Shown here: piece after piece, positions 7,803-16,726 of the stretch
Layout of the letters: each line of letters opens with the position of its first letter
Position numbering within the stretch: position 1 is the first letter of the stretch
Origin: Candidatus Kuenenia stuttgartensis
Lineage (GTDB): Bacteria; Planctomycetota; Planctomycetia; Planctomycetales; Planctomycetaceae
Length of the DNA stretch: 32,012 bases
NCBI GenBank assembly: GCA_945861865.1
Contig: CAMAWN010000052.1
Coordinates: 1 to 32,012, forward strand
Direction of reading: 5' to 3'
Made by a program: the position numbers and the translations under genes
Notes under the pieces: generated by a model
What the model was told of the DNA's origin: nothing
What the model saw: only the letters and a program-made list of their open reading frames with translations
The model's database searches: none

Positions 7803-9791
7803 TCAGTCATTGGCGGCGGTCATCGGTTTCTTCAACTCGAGCGCTTCCGGCAGAGCGGTTTTCACGTCTTCGATCGAGGCCGGGCGACTGTGGACGAGGC
7901 CCTTCTTATCGACCAGAAACATCGTCGGCAGCGAGATCACTCCGAACGCAAGACATGGTGGGCTTTCGAGGCCGCCCGGTTCGTGGATCTGCGGCCATGT
8001 CATGCCGTTCTGCTGCATGTAACCCTTCACGCCGTTGGGTGTGTTGTCGAGGTTCACGCCGATCACCTCGAAACCTTGAGTGCGATACTGCTGATGCAGA
8101 GCCTTCAACTTCGGCAGGTCTTCAAAGCAGGGCTTGCACCAAGTCGCCCAGAAGACGACCAGCACCGCCTTGTCGCGGTAGTTGCGGATGTCGATCTTGC
8201 CGCCGTCCAACCCGGCGAATGCCAGTGGCAGCGGCTTGCCCTTCACGTCCAGTCGAGTCATTGCTCCAGCCGCTTTTTTTCCGGCGGTCGTCTTGGGGTG
8301 ATCTTCGGCCAATTTTGCGAACCACTTCCGAGCTTCACTGACCTTGCCGGCGAATTCGAACCCTGTCGCCAGTTGAATCATCGCGTCGGCAGCGTCTTCC
8401 GATTTTGGAAATGACTCGACAAACGTTAGCAGGTCTTTGATCCAGTCCTCCTGAACCTTCGCCTGCGCGGCACTCGTTTTGGACGACTGCACTGCGACCG
8501 AATACTCCGCCAACATCCGCCGATACGCGATGTACGGAATCAGCGGCGAGCCTGACTTGAGCTGCGGCTTGAGTTGTGTCTCCAGCAATTTCAGTTGAGT
8601 CAGTCCCTCTTCAAAAACGCCGGTCTGCACCGCCGAGGTCAACCCGTCGATGAGCTGCCGAACCCAATTTTCTTGTTCCTTCGGGTCTTTTGACGTGGCG
8701 CTGATGAGCTGTTTGAGCAGCGTCGCGCGATCGCTGTTGAACTTCACGAACGCGGCCGGTGACGATTCGGCGGTCGGAGCCTTGCCGTCGAGTTCTTGCA
8801 GTTGCTTGACGATCGCAGCAACACGCGGATCGGCTAACGATCCGGGAGTTGTCGCGGTCGGGGATTCGCCGGCCGCCAACTGAGCTGGCTGCATCAGCAC
8901 GCCGGCCGAGAGTTGCACTTGATTGCCTTCGATCGGCTGCGGGATTTGTGTCAATTTCCAGACGTCGCCGATTTTCACGATCTCGCCGATCTGCACGAGC
9001 AAACTGTTGCGCGGCGGAGCGGCTTCGGTCTCGATGATCGCCATCGCATTCTCGTAGAGCATCAAATCGACCGCCACCTTTCCGTCGTCGGCAGGAATCA
9101 TGCTGGGCATCGCGGATGCGGCATCGAAGCGCATCCAGCGAGACTTCGGCGTCAGCGATTTCGTTTTGCTCAGCACATCACGCAGCTTGGCCGCCGGGCT
9201 GCTGACGTTCGCCAGCATCTGCTTTTGAACCGACTCCTCAATCTTGAGTTGAGCCAAGTCCTCAGCCGTGACCAGCACGAGCCGTAACATGTCGGCATCG
9301 TTCGCGAGCAGCGCGTTGACCGCGACTCGCGAAGCTTCCTCGGCCGAGAGAACTTTCCAGACGTCGATGCTCTTGTCTTCGTTCGAGTCGATACCCCAGC
9401 GCGAACCACCGGTGTTGAGCCAGCGGAACTGGTCCGGCTTCCGGTTGAAGTTCGTGTCAATTTCGCGATAGACCTCGAGGCCGTTGTTGTAGTACCGCCA
9501 TTGATCGGGTTCGGTATCGCCGTCGGTGTCCACAATCCGCCGCAGCACTTGCCCGTTCGGCCCCGTCACAATCCAGGCCGAGCCTTTCTTGCCGAAGCGC
9601 TCACCTTTCACCACGCATTTGGCGAACTCGGCCGGCTTTGGCGTTTCGATTTCGACGTCTCGCTGGCGAGGCACGAAGCCCTTCAGAATATTTTCCGCAG
9701 TCGCTTCCAACTCCTGCGCCACGGACATGCCCGCTGACAGGCTCAACAATCCAAGTCCCAAGACACCACAACACAGCAGGCGACGAAACAT
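7803..9791 (-). CDS. Secreted TlpA/ResA-like thioredoxin-fold protein
   Basis: This 662-residue protein has a signal peptide (residues 1-25, cleavage near SVAQE). The C-terminal TlpA-like domain (~510-662) carries VVFWATWCKPCFEDLP, with redox cysteines C552 and C555, followed by GFEVIGVNLDN. Members of this family reduce or exchange disulfides on the outer side of the membrane. Residues ~85-145 hold three acidic D-x-[DN]-x-[DN]-type stretches (DTDGDTEPDQW, DTNFNRKPDQF, DSNEDKSIDVW) that resemble calcium-binding loops. The middle ~300 residues are helical with no family I recognise. The ATG is preceded by GGAG at a suitable distance. The DsbD-like protein at 547-3006 is a possible electron donor (inference). 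Confidence 0.88.
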   Translation of the reverse strand: MFRRLLCCGVLGLGLLSLSAGMSVAQELEATAENILKGFVPRQRDVEIETPKPAEFAKCVVKGERFGKKGSAWIVTGPNGQVLRRIVDTDGDTEPDQWRYYNNGLEVYREIDTNFNRKPDQFRWLNTGGSRWGIDSNEDKSIDVWKVLSAEEASRVAVNALLANDADMLRLVLVTAEDLAQLKIEESVQKQMLANVSSPAAKLRDVLSKTKSLTPKSRWMRFDAASAMPSMIPADDGKVAVDLMLYENAMAIIETEAAPPRNSLLVQIGEIVKIGDVWKLTQIPQPIEGNQVQLSAGVLMQPAQLAAGESPTATTPGSLADPRVAAIVKQLQELDGKAPTAESSPAAFVKFNSDRATLLKQLISATSKDPKEQENWVRQLIDGLTSAVQTGVFEEGLTQLKLLETQLKPQLKSGSPLIPYIAYRRMLAEYSVAVQSSKTSAAQAKVQEDWIKDLLTFVESFPKSEDAADAMIQLATGFEFAGKVSEARKWFAKLAEDHPKTTAGKKAAGAMTRLDVKGKPLPLAFAGLDGGKIDIRNYRDKAVLVVFWATWCKPCFEDLPKLKALHQQYRTQGFEVIGVNLDNTPNGVKGYMQQNGMTWPQIHEPGGLESPPCLAFGVISLPTMFLVDKKGLVHSRPASIEDVKTALPEALELKKPMTAAND

Positions 9792-9885
9792 CTCTGCGAC
9801 TCCGTTCCGAAGTGATCTCGAATCCCATTTCCAATCGGGGGGAATCTAGTTCTGCCCGAAAATCGTGTCAGCACGAGTTTCGTGG

Positions 9886-9934
9886 GGCAGGTTTTCAACC
9901 TGCCCGGCAAGATCAGGCAGGTCGAAAACCTGCC
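9886..9934. repeat. Palindromic repeat, type B, after the cysteine desulfurase stop
   Basis: The 19-bp arms (9886-9904 and 9916-9934) are reverse complements except at one position, with an 11-nt spacer. Each arm is itself a smaller palindrome (GGCAGGTT and AACCTGCC), so the element can fold as one long stem or two short ones. It begins 5 bp beyond the stop codon of the cysteine desulfurase gene. A terminator or 3'-end stabiliser is plausible. There is no T-tract. Confidence 0.82.
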
Positions 9935-9939
9935 ACACG

Positions 9940-11088
9940 TCACGCCCGCAGCTTTCCGACAGCTCGCACGACTTCGACGACAGCGATGTCAATTTCGCCC
10001 TCGGTCGTGTACCGGCTCAGCCCGAATCGCAAGCTCGCGCGGCTGAGCGAGTCAGAAACGCCCATCGCACGCAGCACATGACTCGGCTCAGGCTCTGCGG
10101 TCGAGCAGGCAGAACCGGAACTCACGGCGATTTCCTTCAAGCTGCTCATCAACGCCTCGCCGTCCACGCCGGCGACGCTGACGTTGAGGTTGTTCGGCAG
10201 TCGCTCCGCCAGCGGCGGGCCGTTGAGCGACAACCCGTCGAGTTCCGATTGCAGACTCTGCCACAAACGATTGCGAAGAGCATGCATCGGTGGCAAAGCG
10301 TCAGAATCCATCGCCAATTTGCACGCGGCACCGAAGCCGACAATCAACGGAACTGGCAGCGTCCCGCTGCGGAGATGTTGCTCGTGCCCACCGCCATCGA
10401 ACAGCGGATCAATCGCGATGCGCGGACCATCGCGTCGCACGACCAGCGCGCCCACTCCCTTCGGCCCGTGAAACTTGTGAGCACTCAGCGACAACAGGTT
10501 GACCGGCAGTTGCTGAAGATCGACCGGAATCTTGCCGACGGCTTGCGCCGCATCGCAGTGCAGCAGCACACCGCGCTCACGACAGATGCGGCCGATCTCG
10601 GCCAGCGGGTTGATCGTGCCGACTTCGTTGTTCGCCACCATCACGGACACGAGCACCGTTTCGGAGTTGATCGCGTCGGCGACTTGTTGCGGATCGACGC
10701 GAGCACAACGATCGACTGACAAGTTCGTAACGTCGATCCCCTGACGCTTGAGCCGCTTGGCGACATCGAGCACCGATGGATGCTCGGCAGTATTCGTCAC
10801 GAAGTTTGGGAGCCGATTGTGGCGGCGCGACACCACTGCCCTAGAGACTCCTTTGATCGCCAAGTTGTTCGCTTCCGTCGCACCGCTGGTGAAGACAATC
10901 CACTCCGCCGGACAATTCAAAAGCTTTGCAACTTGCTTGCGAGCACACTCGACCGCCTCGGCCGCTCGCCAGCCGAAGGCGTGATTCACGCTGGCGGCGT
11001 TGCCGTACTCCTCGGTGAAGTATGGCAGCATGGCCTCCAGCACTTCCGGAGCGACGCGCGTCGTGGCGTGATTGTCGAGATAGATCAT
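9940..11088 (-). CDS. Cysteine desulfurase (NifS/IscS family)
   Basis: This PLP enzyme removes sulfur from cysteine, giving alanine and a protein persulfide used for Fe-S clusters and thiolated tRNA. Numbering from a GTG at 11097, the N-terminus has IYLDNHATTRVAP, then the AEHPSV segment (H106), ANNEVG, the PLP lysine in SAHKFHGPKG (K208) and the active cysteine in SSGSACST (C331). Length is ~382 residues, normal for the family. I prefer the ATG at 11088 because it gives the usual MIYLDNHATT start; the GTG adds three residues. No iscU, sufB or sufC gene lies beside it, so the sulfur acceptor is not clear from context. Palindromes flank the gene on both sides. Confidence 0.94.
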   Translation of the reverse strand: MIYLDNHATTRVAPEVLEAMLPYFTEEYGNAASVNHAFGWRAAEAVECARKQVAKLLNCPAEWIVFTSGATEANNLAIKGVSRAVVSRRHNRLPNFVTNTAEHPSVLDVAKRLKRQGIDVTNLSVDRCARVDPQQVADAINSETVLVSVMVANNEVGTINPLAEIGRICRERGVLLHCDAAQAVGKIPVDLQQLPVNLLSLSAHKFHGPKGVGALVVRRDGPRIAIDPLFDGGGHEQHLRSGTLPVPLIVGFGAACKLAMDSDALPPMHALRNRLWQSLQSELDGLSLNGPPLAERLPNNLNVSVAGVDGEALMSSLKEIAVSSGSACSTAEPEPSHVLRAMGVSDSLSRASLRFGLSRYTTEGEIDIAVVEVVRAVGKLRA

Positions 11089-11102
11089 GCCGTGCACCCA
11101 TA

Positions 11103-11152
11103 GACTGGACGCCTACGTCCGGTCATCCATCGTCCGGACGTAGGCGTCCGAA
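11103..11152. repeat. Palindromic repeat, type C, abutting the universal stress protein stop
   Basis: Near-perfect inverted arms of ~18 bp (17 of 18 pairs) are built on GACGCCTACGTCC and GGACGTAGGCGTC around an 8-14 nt centre. The repeat starts directly after the TAG stop of the universal stress protein gene (minus strand) and ends ~14 bp before the cysteine desulfurase ATG. It could form a strong intercistronic hairpin that ends or protects the upstream message. Confidence 0.8.
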
Positions 11153-12148
11153 CTACTTTTGAACTTCAGGAAAACAAAGCACCGAGCAGGAGACGTGCGG
11201 CAGGACAACGTCCATTTGCGAACCGCTGCCGCAGACCAGCAAGTCGATTTTCCATTCGTCGATCAACTGTCGCAGCGTCGCCCGCAAATCACCGTCCGCG
11301 ACGTGCGTCAAAATTCCGTAGCTCATGGTCCGATGATCGGTCGGTGCGAGATGTTCGTGCAACTTCAGGCGAGCCGATTCGACTCGTGCCGCTTGTCGTC
11401 TCGCGAGATCGACTGCGGAAACGCCCGCTTGCCACGCCTCCGGCCAGCGATCCGGTTCGACGACGTGTACCAACCAGCATTTCGCATCGCGCCACAATCC
11501 GCTGCCGACGATCGCCATCAATCGCTCGGCAGACCCAGCGCTCAAGTCATCGGCGAGGAGCACATGCGGAGGCTCAACTTCATCATCGCTGGCTTCGGGG
11601 CGTTCCACCAACACGGGACACTTTGCCAAACGCAAGAGCCTCAACGCGGTTGGTCCCAGTCGACTCGCGGCGACGGCAAAACTAGCACGACGCGCCAGCG
11701 AGTGGCCGTCGTTGCCAGAGACTCGACCACTCGCTGGCGCGTCGTGCTGGTCCTCAGGATTCTTGAAACCGCTGAGATGTTGCGAGCCGGCTCCGATCAC
11801 GATCAGGTCGGCCGACCACTCGTCCGCTTGTTGCAGTAATTCTCGCCAGGCAACGCCGCCGAGCAAACTCGTCTCGCAATCCAAACCCGCCTCGCGAGCT
11901 TCATCCGCCAGCGAGTCCAGCCGTTCCGACAGGATTCCGCCGAACGCGGTGATTTGCTGAGGCGTCGCCGGAATCCGTGTCAGATCGAGCCCGTCGATGA
12001 CCGCGCAGAGATGTAGCTCCCCTCGCTGAGCCACTGCGATCTCAATTCCGCGTTCGACGAGTCGACGCGCGGTCGCCGGCACAAACTCCTCGGAAGTGAG
12101 GTCACGCAATTCCAGATCCAGCCCCACGAAGACTCTGCGAAAGTACAT
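11153..12148 (-). CDS. Tandem universal stress protein (two UspA domains)
   Basis: The 331-residue protein has two UspA-like domains. The first (~1-175) starts FRRVFVGLDL and contains DLIVIGAGSQHLSG, then LRLAKCPVLVERP. The second (~190-331) starts PHVLLADDLSAGS and ends IDLLVCGSGSQ, then VSCSVLCFP. Usp proteins are cytoplasmic and often bind ATP through the G-rich loop between the GxGS segment and the CPVL strand. That loop in domain 1 is interrupted by ~22 extra residues (134-155), encoded by a perfect palindrome at 11684-11748. Domain 2 has a shortened loop (GSGSQMDVVL), so nucleotide binding is doubtful there. The gene is divergent from the acyl-CoA dehydrogenase gene. Confidence 0.85.
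   Translation of the reverse strand: MYFRRVFVGLDLELRDLTSEEFVPATARRLVERGIEIAVAQRGELHLCAVIDGLDLTRIPATPQQITAFGGILSERLDSLADEAREAGLDCETSLLGGVAWRELLQQADEWSADLIVIGAGSQHLSGFKNPEDQHDAPASGRVSGNDGHSLARRASFAVAASRLGPTALRLLRLAKCPVLVERPEASDDEVEPPHVLLADDLSAGSAERLMAIVGSGLWRDAKCWLVHVVEPDRWPEAWQAGVSAVDLARRQAARVESARLKLHEHLAPTDHRTMSYGILTHVADGDLRATLRQLIDEWKIDLLVCGSGSQMDVVLPHVSCSVLCFPEVQK
11684..11748. repeat. Palindromic repeat, type A copy 2, inside the universal stress protein gene
   Basis: The 22-bp perfect inverted arms (11684-11705 and 11727-11748) flank a 21-nt centre. The inner 18 bp of the arm match the arms of the repeat at 464-524, and the centres also look related. The whole repeat is in frame and translated as residues ~134-155 of the universal stress protein (core HDAPASGRVSG). 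Confidence 0.88.
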
Positions 12149-12331
12149 GTCGTCCGCCCTTGCTGAAGTCGATCACCGTGTCGTAAGGGCCACCATAGCC
12201 CGCCGAATCTTTGGGCGAAAGCACACGCTCGAGTGACGGCGTTCGCAAAGCTGCATTCTCACGATTTCAACGCGGCGATACCTTCTCGTCGACACCTCAG
12301 CACAGCATCGCTGGGAGTGACGCACCGCTCG

Positions 12332-12338
12332 AAAGGAG
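12332..12338 (+). promoter_or_regulatory. Shine-Dalgarno of the long acyl-CoA dehydrogenase gene
   Basis: AAAGGAG lies 6 bases before the ATG at 12345. It is a clear ribosome-binding site and fixes this start. Confidence 0.8.
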
Positions 12339-12344
12339 TCTCGC

Positions 12345-14249
12345 ATGGCATCGCAACTGCACGAATCGGAAAAGGCCACGTTCGTCGAGACCGCGCTGAA
12401 GCTCAGCGGCAAGAGCGATGATGAAGCCAAACGGACAGGAGCGCTCGACCGTGCTGACGAGCAGGTCGAGGCGATGTTCGCCAAGAAATATCAAACCGGC
12501 GGCAGCCCCGTGCATCGCGCCGTTTGGGAAGATAGTTTTCCGATCGAACTGTTCGTCGCCCCAGACTCGGTGACTCCGCCGGAGTGCCAAAAAAGGATGG
12601 ACGCTTCGCTCGAAGTCGTGCGGCGTCACGCCCGTGCGAAGACGTTGCTCGATGGACAGCGCAAAATCACCGACACCGTGCTGCGAGAACTCGGCGACGC
12701 CGGCTACTGGGGCCTGCTGGTCGATCGCGAATACGGTGGCTCGGCCGCGCCGTTCATTTCGTTCGCGAGATTCCTGCGGCAAATGGCGACCGTTGATCCG
12801 ACCGTCGCGGGCTTGGCCTCGGTGCATGGCTGCATCGGCGCGGTCGATCCCGTACGAGCGTTCGGATCGCCAGCACAGAAAGCAAAGTTCTTGCCGAAGT
12901 TGGCCAGTGGAAATCGCCTGTCGGCATTCGCGCTCACGGAACCGTGTGCCGGCTCCGATCTGACCGCGCTCAAAACAGAAGCGAAACTCGAAGGGGACAA
13001 CTACGTCGTCAACGGCGAAAAGCTGTTCATCACGAACGCGATTGCCGGGCGGACCATCGGACTCGTCTGCCTGATCGACAAGAAGCCGGCCGTGCTGATC
13101 GCCGACTTGCCCGACCACGAGGACGACGAGTTCCAGACGAAGCGATACGGGCTGTACGCGCTCAAGCACTCGTACAACAACGGCCTCGTCTTCAAGAACT
13201 TCAAAGTGCCGAAAGACAATCTGCTCGACGCCGGCCGAGGCGACGGGCTGACCATCGCGTACCACGGCCTGAATCGCGGTCGAGTCGCGCTCTGCGCGAA
13301 CGCCGCCGGCACGATGCGAGCCATGCTGGCGAACATGCTGCCGTGGGCACGCTTCCGCAAGACCTACGGCGCGCTGATCGAATCGCGTGAACTCGTCCGC
13401 CGCCGCTGCGGACGCATGGCCGGGTTGATCGTCGCTTGCGACGCGCTCGTCGATTGGTGCAGTTGGCAATTGGACGAGGGCTATCGTGGCGAGATGGAGT
13501 GCATCATCGCGAAAATCTTCGGCAGTGAATCGCAAAAGGAAGCGGCCATCGAACTGTTCATGAAGACGCACGGCGGCCGAGCCTTCCTGCACGGCCATTT
13601 GTTCGGCGACAACGTCCACGAGTTCCTCGCTCCGTGCATCTACGAAGGCGAAGGCGAAATGCTCGGCATGGCGTTCCTCAAATCCCTCATCAAAGAACAC
13701 GGTACGAAGTACTACGAACCGATCGGTCAAGCCCTCGCCGCTGCTGGAATCCGTCATCCAAACCTGTTGAATCCCGCGCACGCTTGGGCGTTGCGCGGAG
13801 CCATCGGCCCGTACGCAAAGTGGTGGCTCGGAGCACAGTTGAGTGGCCCGGCTCGCGCGGTGATTCCGTCCGGCGGACCCACCAAACTGCGCGAGCACGC
13901 CGAATGGGCAGCGGCACAATTGCAGAACTCGCGACTGGCCGTCGATGGGTTGATGCAGAAGTTCAAACTCGCACTCGCCGACCGCCAATGCTCAATGGCC
14001 GAGCTTTCCGCCCGCATTCAAGATCAAGTTGTGATGCTCGTAACCGCACTGTGGGCCGCGCGTCGCAACGACGAATTGATCCACACCGCCGCGGAGGTCC
14101 TCTGCCAAGACCTCCGCCGCAAACTCACCGGCGCGCGGCCAAGTAATCCTTATTTCAAGACGGTAACAAAACTCGGCGAAGCCATCGCCGCCGGAGGCTT
14201 CAACGCCATCGCAGGCATCGACGAGAACGAGATTCTGATGCCGTACTGA
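12345..14249 (+). CDS. Acyl-CoA dehydrogenase, long form
   Basis: This 634-residue flavoenzyme would form the trans-2 double bond in acyl-CoA and pass electrons to ETF. The core runs from ~85 to ~470: [20 protein letters not shown], then the FAD/substrate segment [12 protein letters not shown] (~195-205), [12 protein letters not shown], and the C-terminal helical domain. IYEGEGEM matches the catalytic-Glu segment of this family (E434 by position). Residues 1-85 and ~470-634 are extra to a ~380-residue enzyme. The C-terminal extension is helical, as in the VLCAD/ACAD9 type, which is often membrane-associated. The chain length of the substrate cannot be judged. It is convergent with the RND gene. 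Confidence 0.9.
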   Translation: MASQLHESEKATFVETALKLSGKSDDEAKRTGALDRADEQVEAMFAKKYQTGGSPVHRAVWEDSFPIELFVAPDSVTPPECQKRMDASLEVVRRHARAKTLLDGQRKITDTVLRELGDAGYWGLLVDREYGGSAAPFISFARFLRQMATVDPTVAGLASVHGCIGAVDPVRAFGSPAQKAKFLPKLASGNRLSAFALTEPCAGSDLTALKTEAKLEGDNYVVNGEKLFITNAIAGRTIGLVCLIDKKPAVLIADLPDHEDDEFQTKRYGLYALKHSYNNGLVFKNFKVPKDNLLDAGRGDGLTIAYHGLNRGRVALCANAAGTMRAMLANMLPWARFRKTYGALIESRELVRRRCGRMAGLIVACDALVDWCSWQLDEGYRGEMECIIAKIFGSESQKEAAIELFMKTHGGRAFLHGHLFGDNVHEFLAPCIYEGEGEMLGMAFLKSLIKEHGTKYYEPIGQALAAAGIRHPNLLNPAHAWALRGAIGPYAKWWLGAQLSGPARAVIPSGGPTKLREHAEWAAAQLQNSRLAVDGLMQKFKLALADRQCSMAELSARIQDQVVMLVTALWAARRNDELIHTAAEVLCQDLRRKLTGARPSNPYFKTVTKLGEAIAAGGFNAIAGIDENEILMPY

Positions 14250-14292
14250 AATGGTATCGGAGTTAGTGGGCCGGCGCTGCGCTGGTCACATC

Positions 14293-16581
14293 TTACTTGA
14301 TTTCCTTTCGCCCATCCCACCAACCGATCAGCAGAGGCAGGAAAACGAGATTGCCGATCAGGCCGCCGAGCATGGCGAGGCTGACCAGCAATCCGAAATA
14401 GACGAGCGGGATGAAGTGCGACAACGCCAGCACGCTGAAGCCGGCCATGAGGGCGACGTTGGTGTAGACCAAGGCTCGGCCGACGTGCTTGTGCGTTTCG
14501 TGCAGAGCTTCATGGACTCGCAAGCCGCGAGCGCGTTCGCGGCGATAGCCGTCGATGTAGATAATGCTGGAGTCCACCGTCAGCCCCATCGAGACGCAGG
14601 CGATCATCGCCGTCGCGATGTTGACCGGCAGCCCGATCCAGCCCATCAAGCCGATGACCAGGACGTTGGGAAACAAGTTCGGAGCCAGCGACATCAACCC
14701 GATCGGCAAACTGCGGAACGCGAACCACATCATGCTCGTGATGCCAAACGTCGAGAGGAAAAAGCTGGTCCATTGATCGTTCATCAGACTTTCGATCAGG
14801 AACGCCAAGAGTACGAACAGACCAGTCGATTTCGGTGACGAGTGCAGCGGACGATCGGCGTCCTTCTCGAACGTGGCCGTCGTGCTCGCCTCGGGAAACG
14901 TCTCGACCGCCAGCCGTTCAACGTCAGCGATCAACCTCAGCTTGGTTTCCGACGGCTGCCGCTCGTAGGCCCGCAACAAGAGTCGCATGCGGCCGAGCTT
15001 CGGGTTGTACAAGCTGTCGACGAAGTCACGTTGGATGCTGCCAAGCATCTCGACACGTGTTTCCAGCGACAACTTGAACAAGAGACGTTCGGGGATCAGG
15101 TCTAGCCCGTCGGTCATCGCCAAGACTTTGGAAAGTCGGCCGGCCGTCGCCTGCGTCCCGAGTTCACCGACAATTCCGTGCTCGCTGCGCAAGCGTTCGG
15201 CGAATTTGCGGACGCGTTCGATGTACTCGTCGGTCAACTTCGCGGGCGCGGGGAAGTTGACCTCCCATGAGCCGGCACCGCCGAGCTTACTCTCGACGAA
15301 CCGCAGCGATTGCACAATCGGGCTGTGCTGCTGAAAGTTCTTGCTGAAATCGGTTTCGACACGCAGCCACAGAAAGCCAACGCTGGCAAACGCGACGATC
15401 CCCAACGACGCAAAAAAAACTCGCTTCGGATGATGCTCGACCCACAACGTGATTCGGCCGAGCACCGCCGAGACACGCCGGTCGGCTCCCGACGGCGGCG
15501 GTTCGGGCAACATGGGTCCGAACAGCACACAACCCGGCAGCAACACCGTGACTGCGACCAGCACGACCAGCGAGCCGATGGCCATCATCACGCCAAAGCT
15601 GGCCACGGGATTGATGTGACTGCTGACGAGCACACCGAATCCGAACGCCGTTGTGGCGACCGACCACCACACCGGGCTGGCGAGTTCCAGCATCGACTGC
15701 CGCAGCGCCTCGATCGGCGGCAGCGAGCGGTGTTGGTCTCGGAAATACAACGAGACGTGCATTGCCGTCTGCACGCCAATGATCGTGATCAGCGAATTGA
15801 GCATCGAACTGACCATGCTCAACCGCAATCCGCTGAGGACGAACAGTGCCTCGGTCCAAATGATGCTGACGATGACTACCAGCACCGGCAGCACGACCCA
15901 GCGCAGCCGTTGCAACAACAGCATCAGCACCAGCGCGAGCAGTGCCAACGAACTCGCGAACAGCTTGTGTCCGTCCTCTTCGACGTACCGGAACATGTCG
16001 TGAATCTGCACCGGCTCGCCCACGACCATCGCCGGCGGATCATGCTCGGCCGCCAACTGCCGGATGCGACCGATCGTCTCCGCCCGCGAGACTGGCGAGT
16101 CCTTTTCTAGCATCAGCCGCAAGACGATCGCATTCGTCTGTTCGTCCTGGCCGACCAACACGCCAACCACAATTTTCCGCACCGTCGCGCGACCGTACGG
16201 AAATCTCAGCGCCCTCGCCAAATGCTGCGTGCTCTCGGCCGCGACACCCGGCACTTGGTTGAGCTGGTTGGCGAACGCCTCCATTTTCTGTGAGGCCGCG
16301 TCCGTCAACGAACTGCTGTTCGGCTGAAACAAGTCCGGTTCGACCGATGCAACCAGCACGAACTCGTCGCCACCAAACGTCCGCCGAGCGGCGAGAAAGT
16401 CGCGCAAATGCGGATCTTCGCTGGCGTACAGGGATTCGATCGACTGCTCGAAATCTAGCTGTTGTGAGACCGGCACCAACGCGACCGTCGTCACTAGCGC
16501 CGTTGCCAGCAACACCCACCGCCAACAAATCAGCGCGTCGACAACGAGAGTCAGCGGCGAGGGTTTGGCTTCAGACGACAT
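14293..16581 (-). CDS. RND-superfamily (MMPL-type) exporter
   Basis: This ~762-residue membrane protein has a first helix (VDALICWRWVLLATALVTTV), a large extracytoplasmic domain (~40-210), a block of about five helices, a second loop domain and a second helix block ending GLIGNLVFLPLLIG. This two-fold layout is that of the RND/MMPL family. VDSSIIYIDGYRRE near residue 680 resembles the conserved transmembrane acidic segment used in proton relay. Likely cargo is lipid or hydrophobic, by analogy with MMPL and HpnN proteins, but this is inference. The frame stays open upstream to 16713. I place the start at the ATG at 16581 (MSSEAKPSPLTL) because the upstream extension is repeat-like intergenic sequence. 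Confidence 0.87.
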   Translation of the reverse strand: MSSEAKPSPLTLVVDALICWRWVLLATALVTTVALVPVSQQLDFEQSIESLYASEDPHLRDFLAARRTFGGDEFVLVASVEPDLFQPNSSSLTDAASQKMEAFANQLNQVPGVAAESTQHLARALRFPYGRATVRKIVVGVLVGQDEQTNAIVLRLMLEKDSPVSRAETIGRIRQLAAEHDPPAMVVGEPVQIHDMFRYVEEDGHKLFASSLALLALVLMLLLQRLRWVVLPVLVVIVSIIWTEALFVLSGLRLSMVSSMLNSLITIIGVQTAMHVSLYFRDQHRSLPPIEALRQSMLELASPVWWSVATTAFGFGVLVSSHINPVASFGVMMAIGSLVVLVAVTVLLPGCVLFGPMLPEPPPSGADRRVSAVLGRITLWVEHHPKRVFFASLGIVAFASVGFLWLRVETDFSKNFQQHSPIVQSLRFVESKLGGAGSWEVNFPAPAKLTDEYIERVRKFAERLRSEHGIVGELGTQATAGRLSKVLAMTDGLDLIPERLLFKLSLETRVEMLGSIQRDFVDSLYNPKLGRMRLLLRAYERQPSETKLRLIADVERLAVETFPEASTTATFEKDADRPLHSSPKSTGLFVLLAFLIESLMNDQWTSFFLSTFGITSMMWFAFRSLPIGLMSLAPNLFPNVLVIGLMGWIGLPVNIATAMIACVSMGLTVDSSIIYIDGYRRERARGLRVHEALHETHKHVGRALVYTNVALMAGFSVLALSHFIPLVYFGLLVSLAMLGGLIGNLVFLPLLIGWWDGRKEIK

Positions 16582-16659
16582 GCGCGGGAGGATAGCGGAG
16601 GTTGCTCGACCGACGCGAGCAACCGGTCGAGTGCGAGGTGGGAAGACAATTGATGATTG

Positions 16660-16688
16660 GTGATTGGCGATTGGGGTCAGCCAATCAC
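16660..16688. repeat. Inverted repeat with GATTGG direct repeats
   Basis: GTGATTGGC (16660-16668) and GCCAATCAC (16680-16688) are perfect reverse complements with an 11-nt spacer. Around them GATTGG occurs three times within about 20 bp. The site lies in the 145-bp gap between the APC permease stop and the RND start, both on the minus strand, and could be a terminator for the permease or an operator for the exporter. Confidence 0.5.
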
Positions 16689-16726
16689 GAAGAGCCAATG
16701 ACGAATCCTGCAATTCCTGAGCAACC

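Noticed and set aside
9638..10081. Possible small protein reading through the palindrome at 9886-9934
   Set aside because: The peptide is the translation of a palindromic repeat plus antisense of neighbouring genes, and it has no ribosome-binding site.
12297..13988. 563-residue open frame antisense to the long acyl-CoA dehydrogenase gene
   Set aside because: It shows no recognisable domain and follows from codon bias in GC-rich DNA. The opposite strand encodes a clear enzyme with a good ribosome-binding site.
16582..16713. In-frame N-terminal extension of the RND exporter
   Set aside because: The extension is polar, runs through direct and inverted repeats, and precedes a normal N-terminus starting at 16581.
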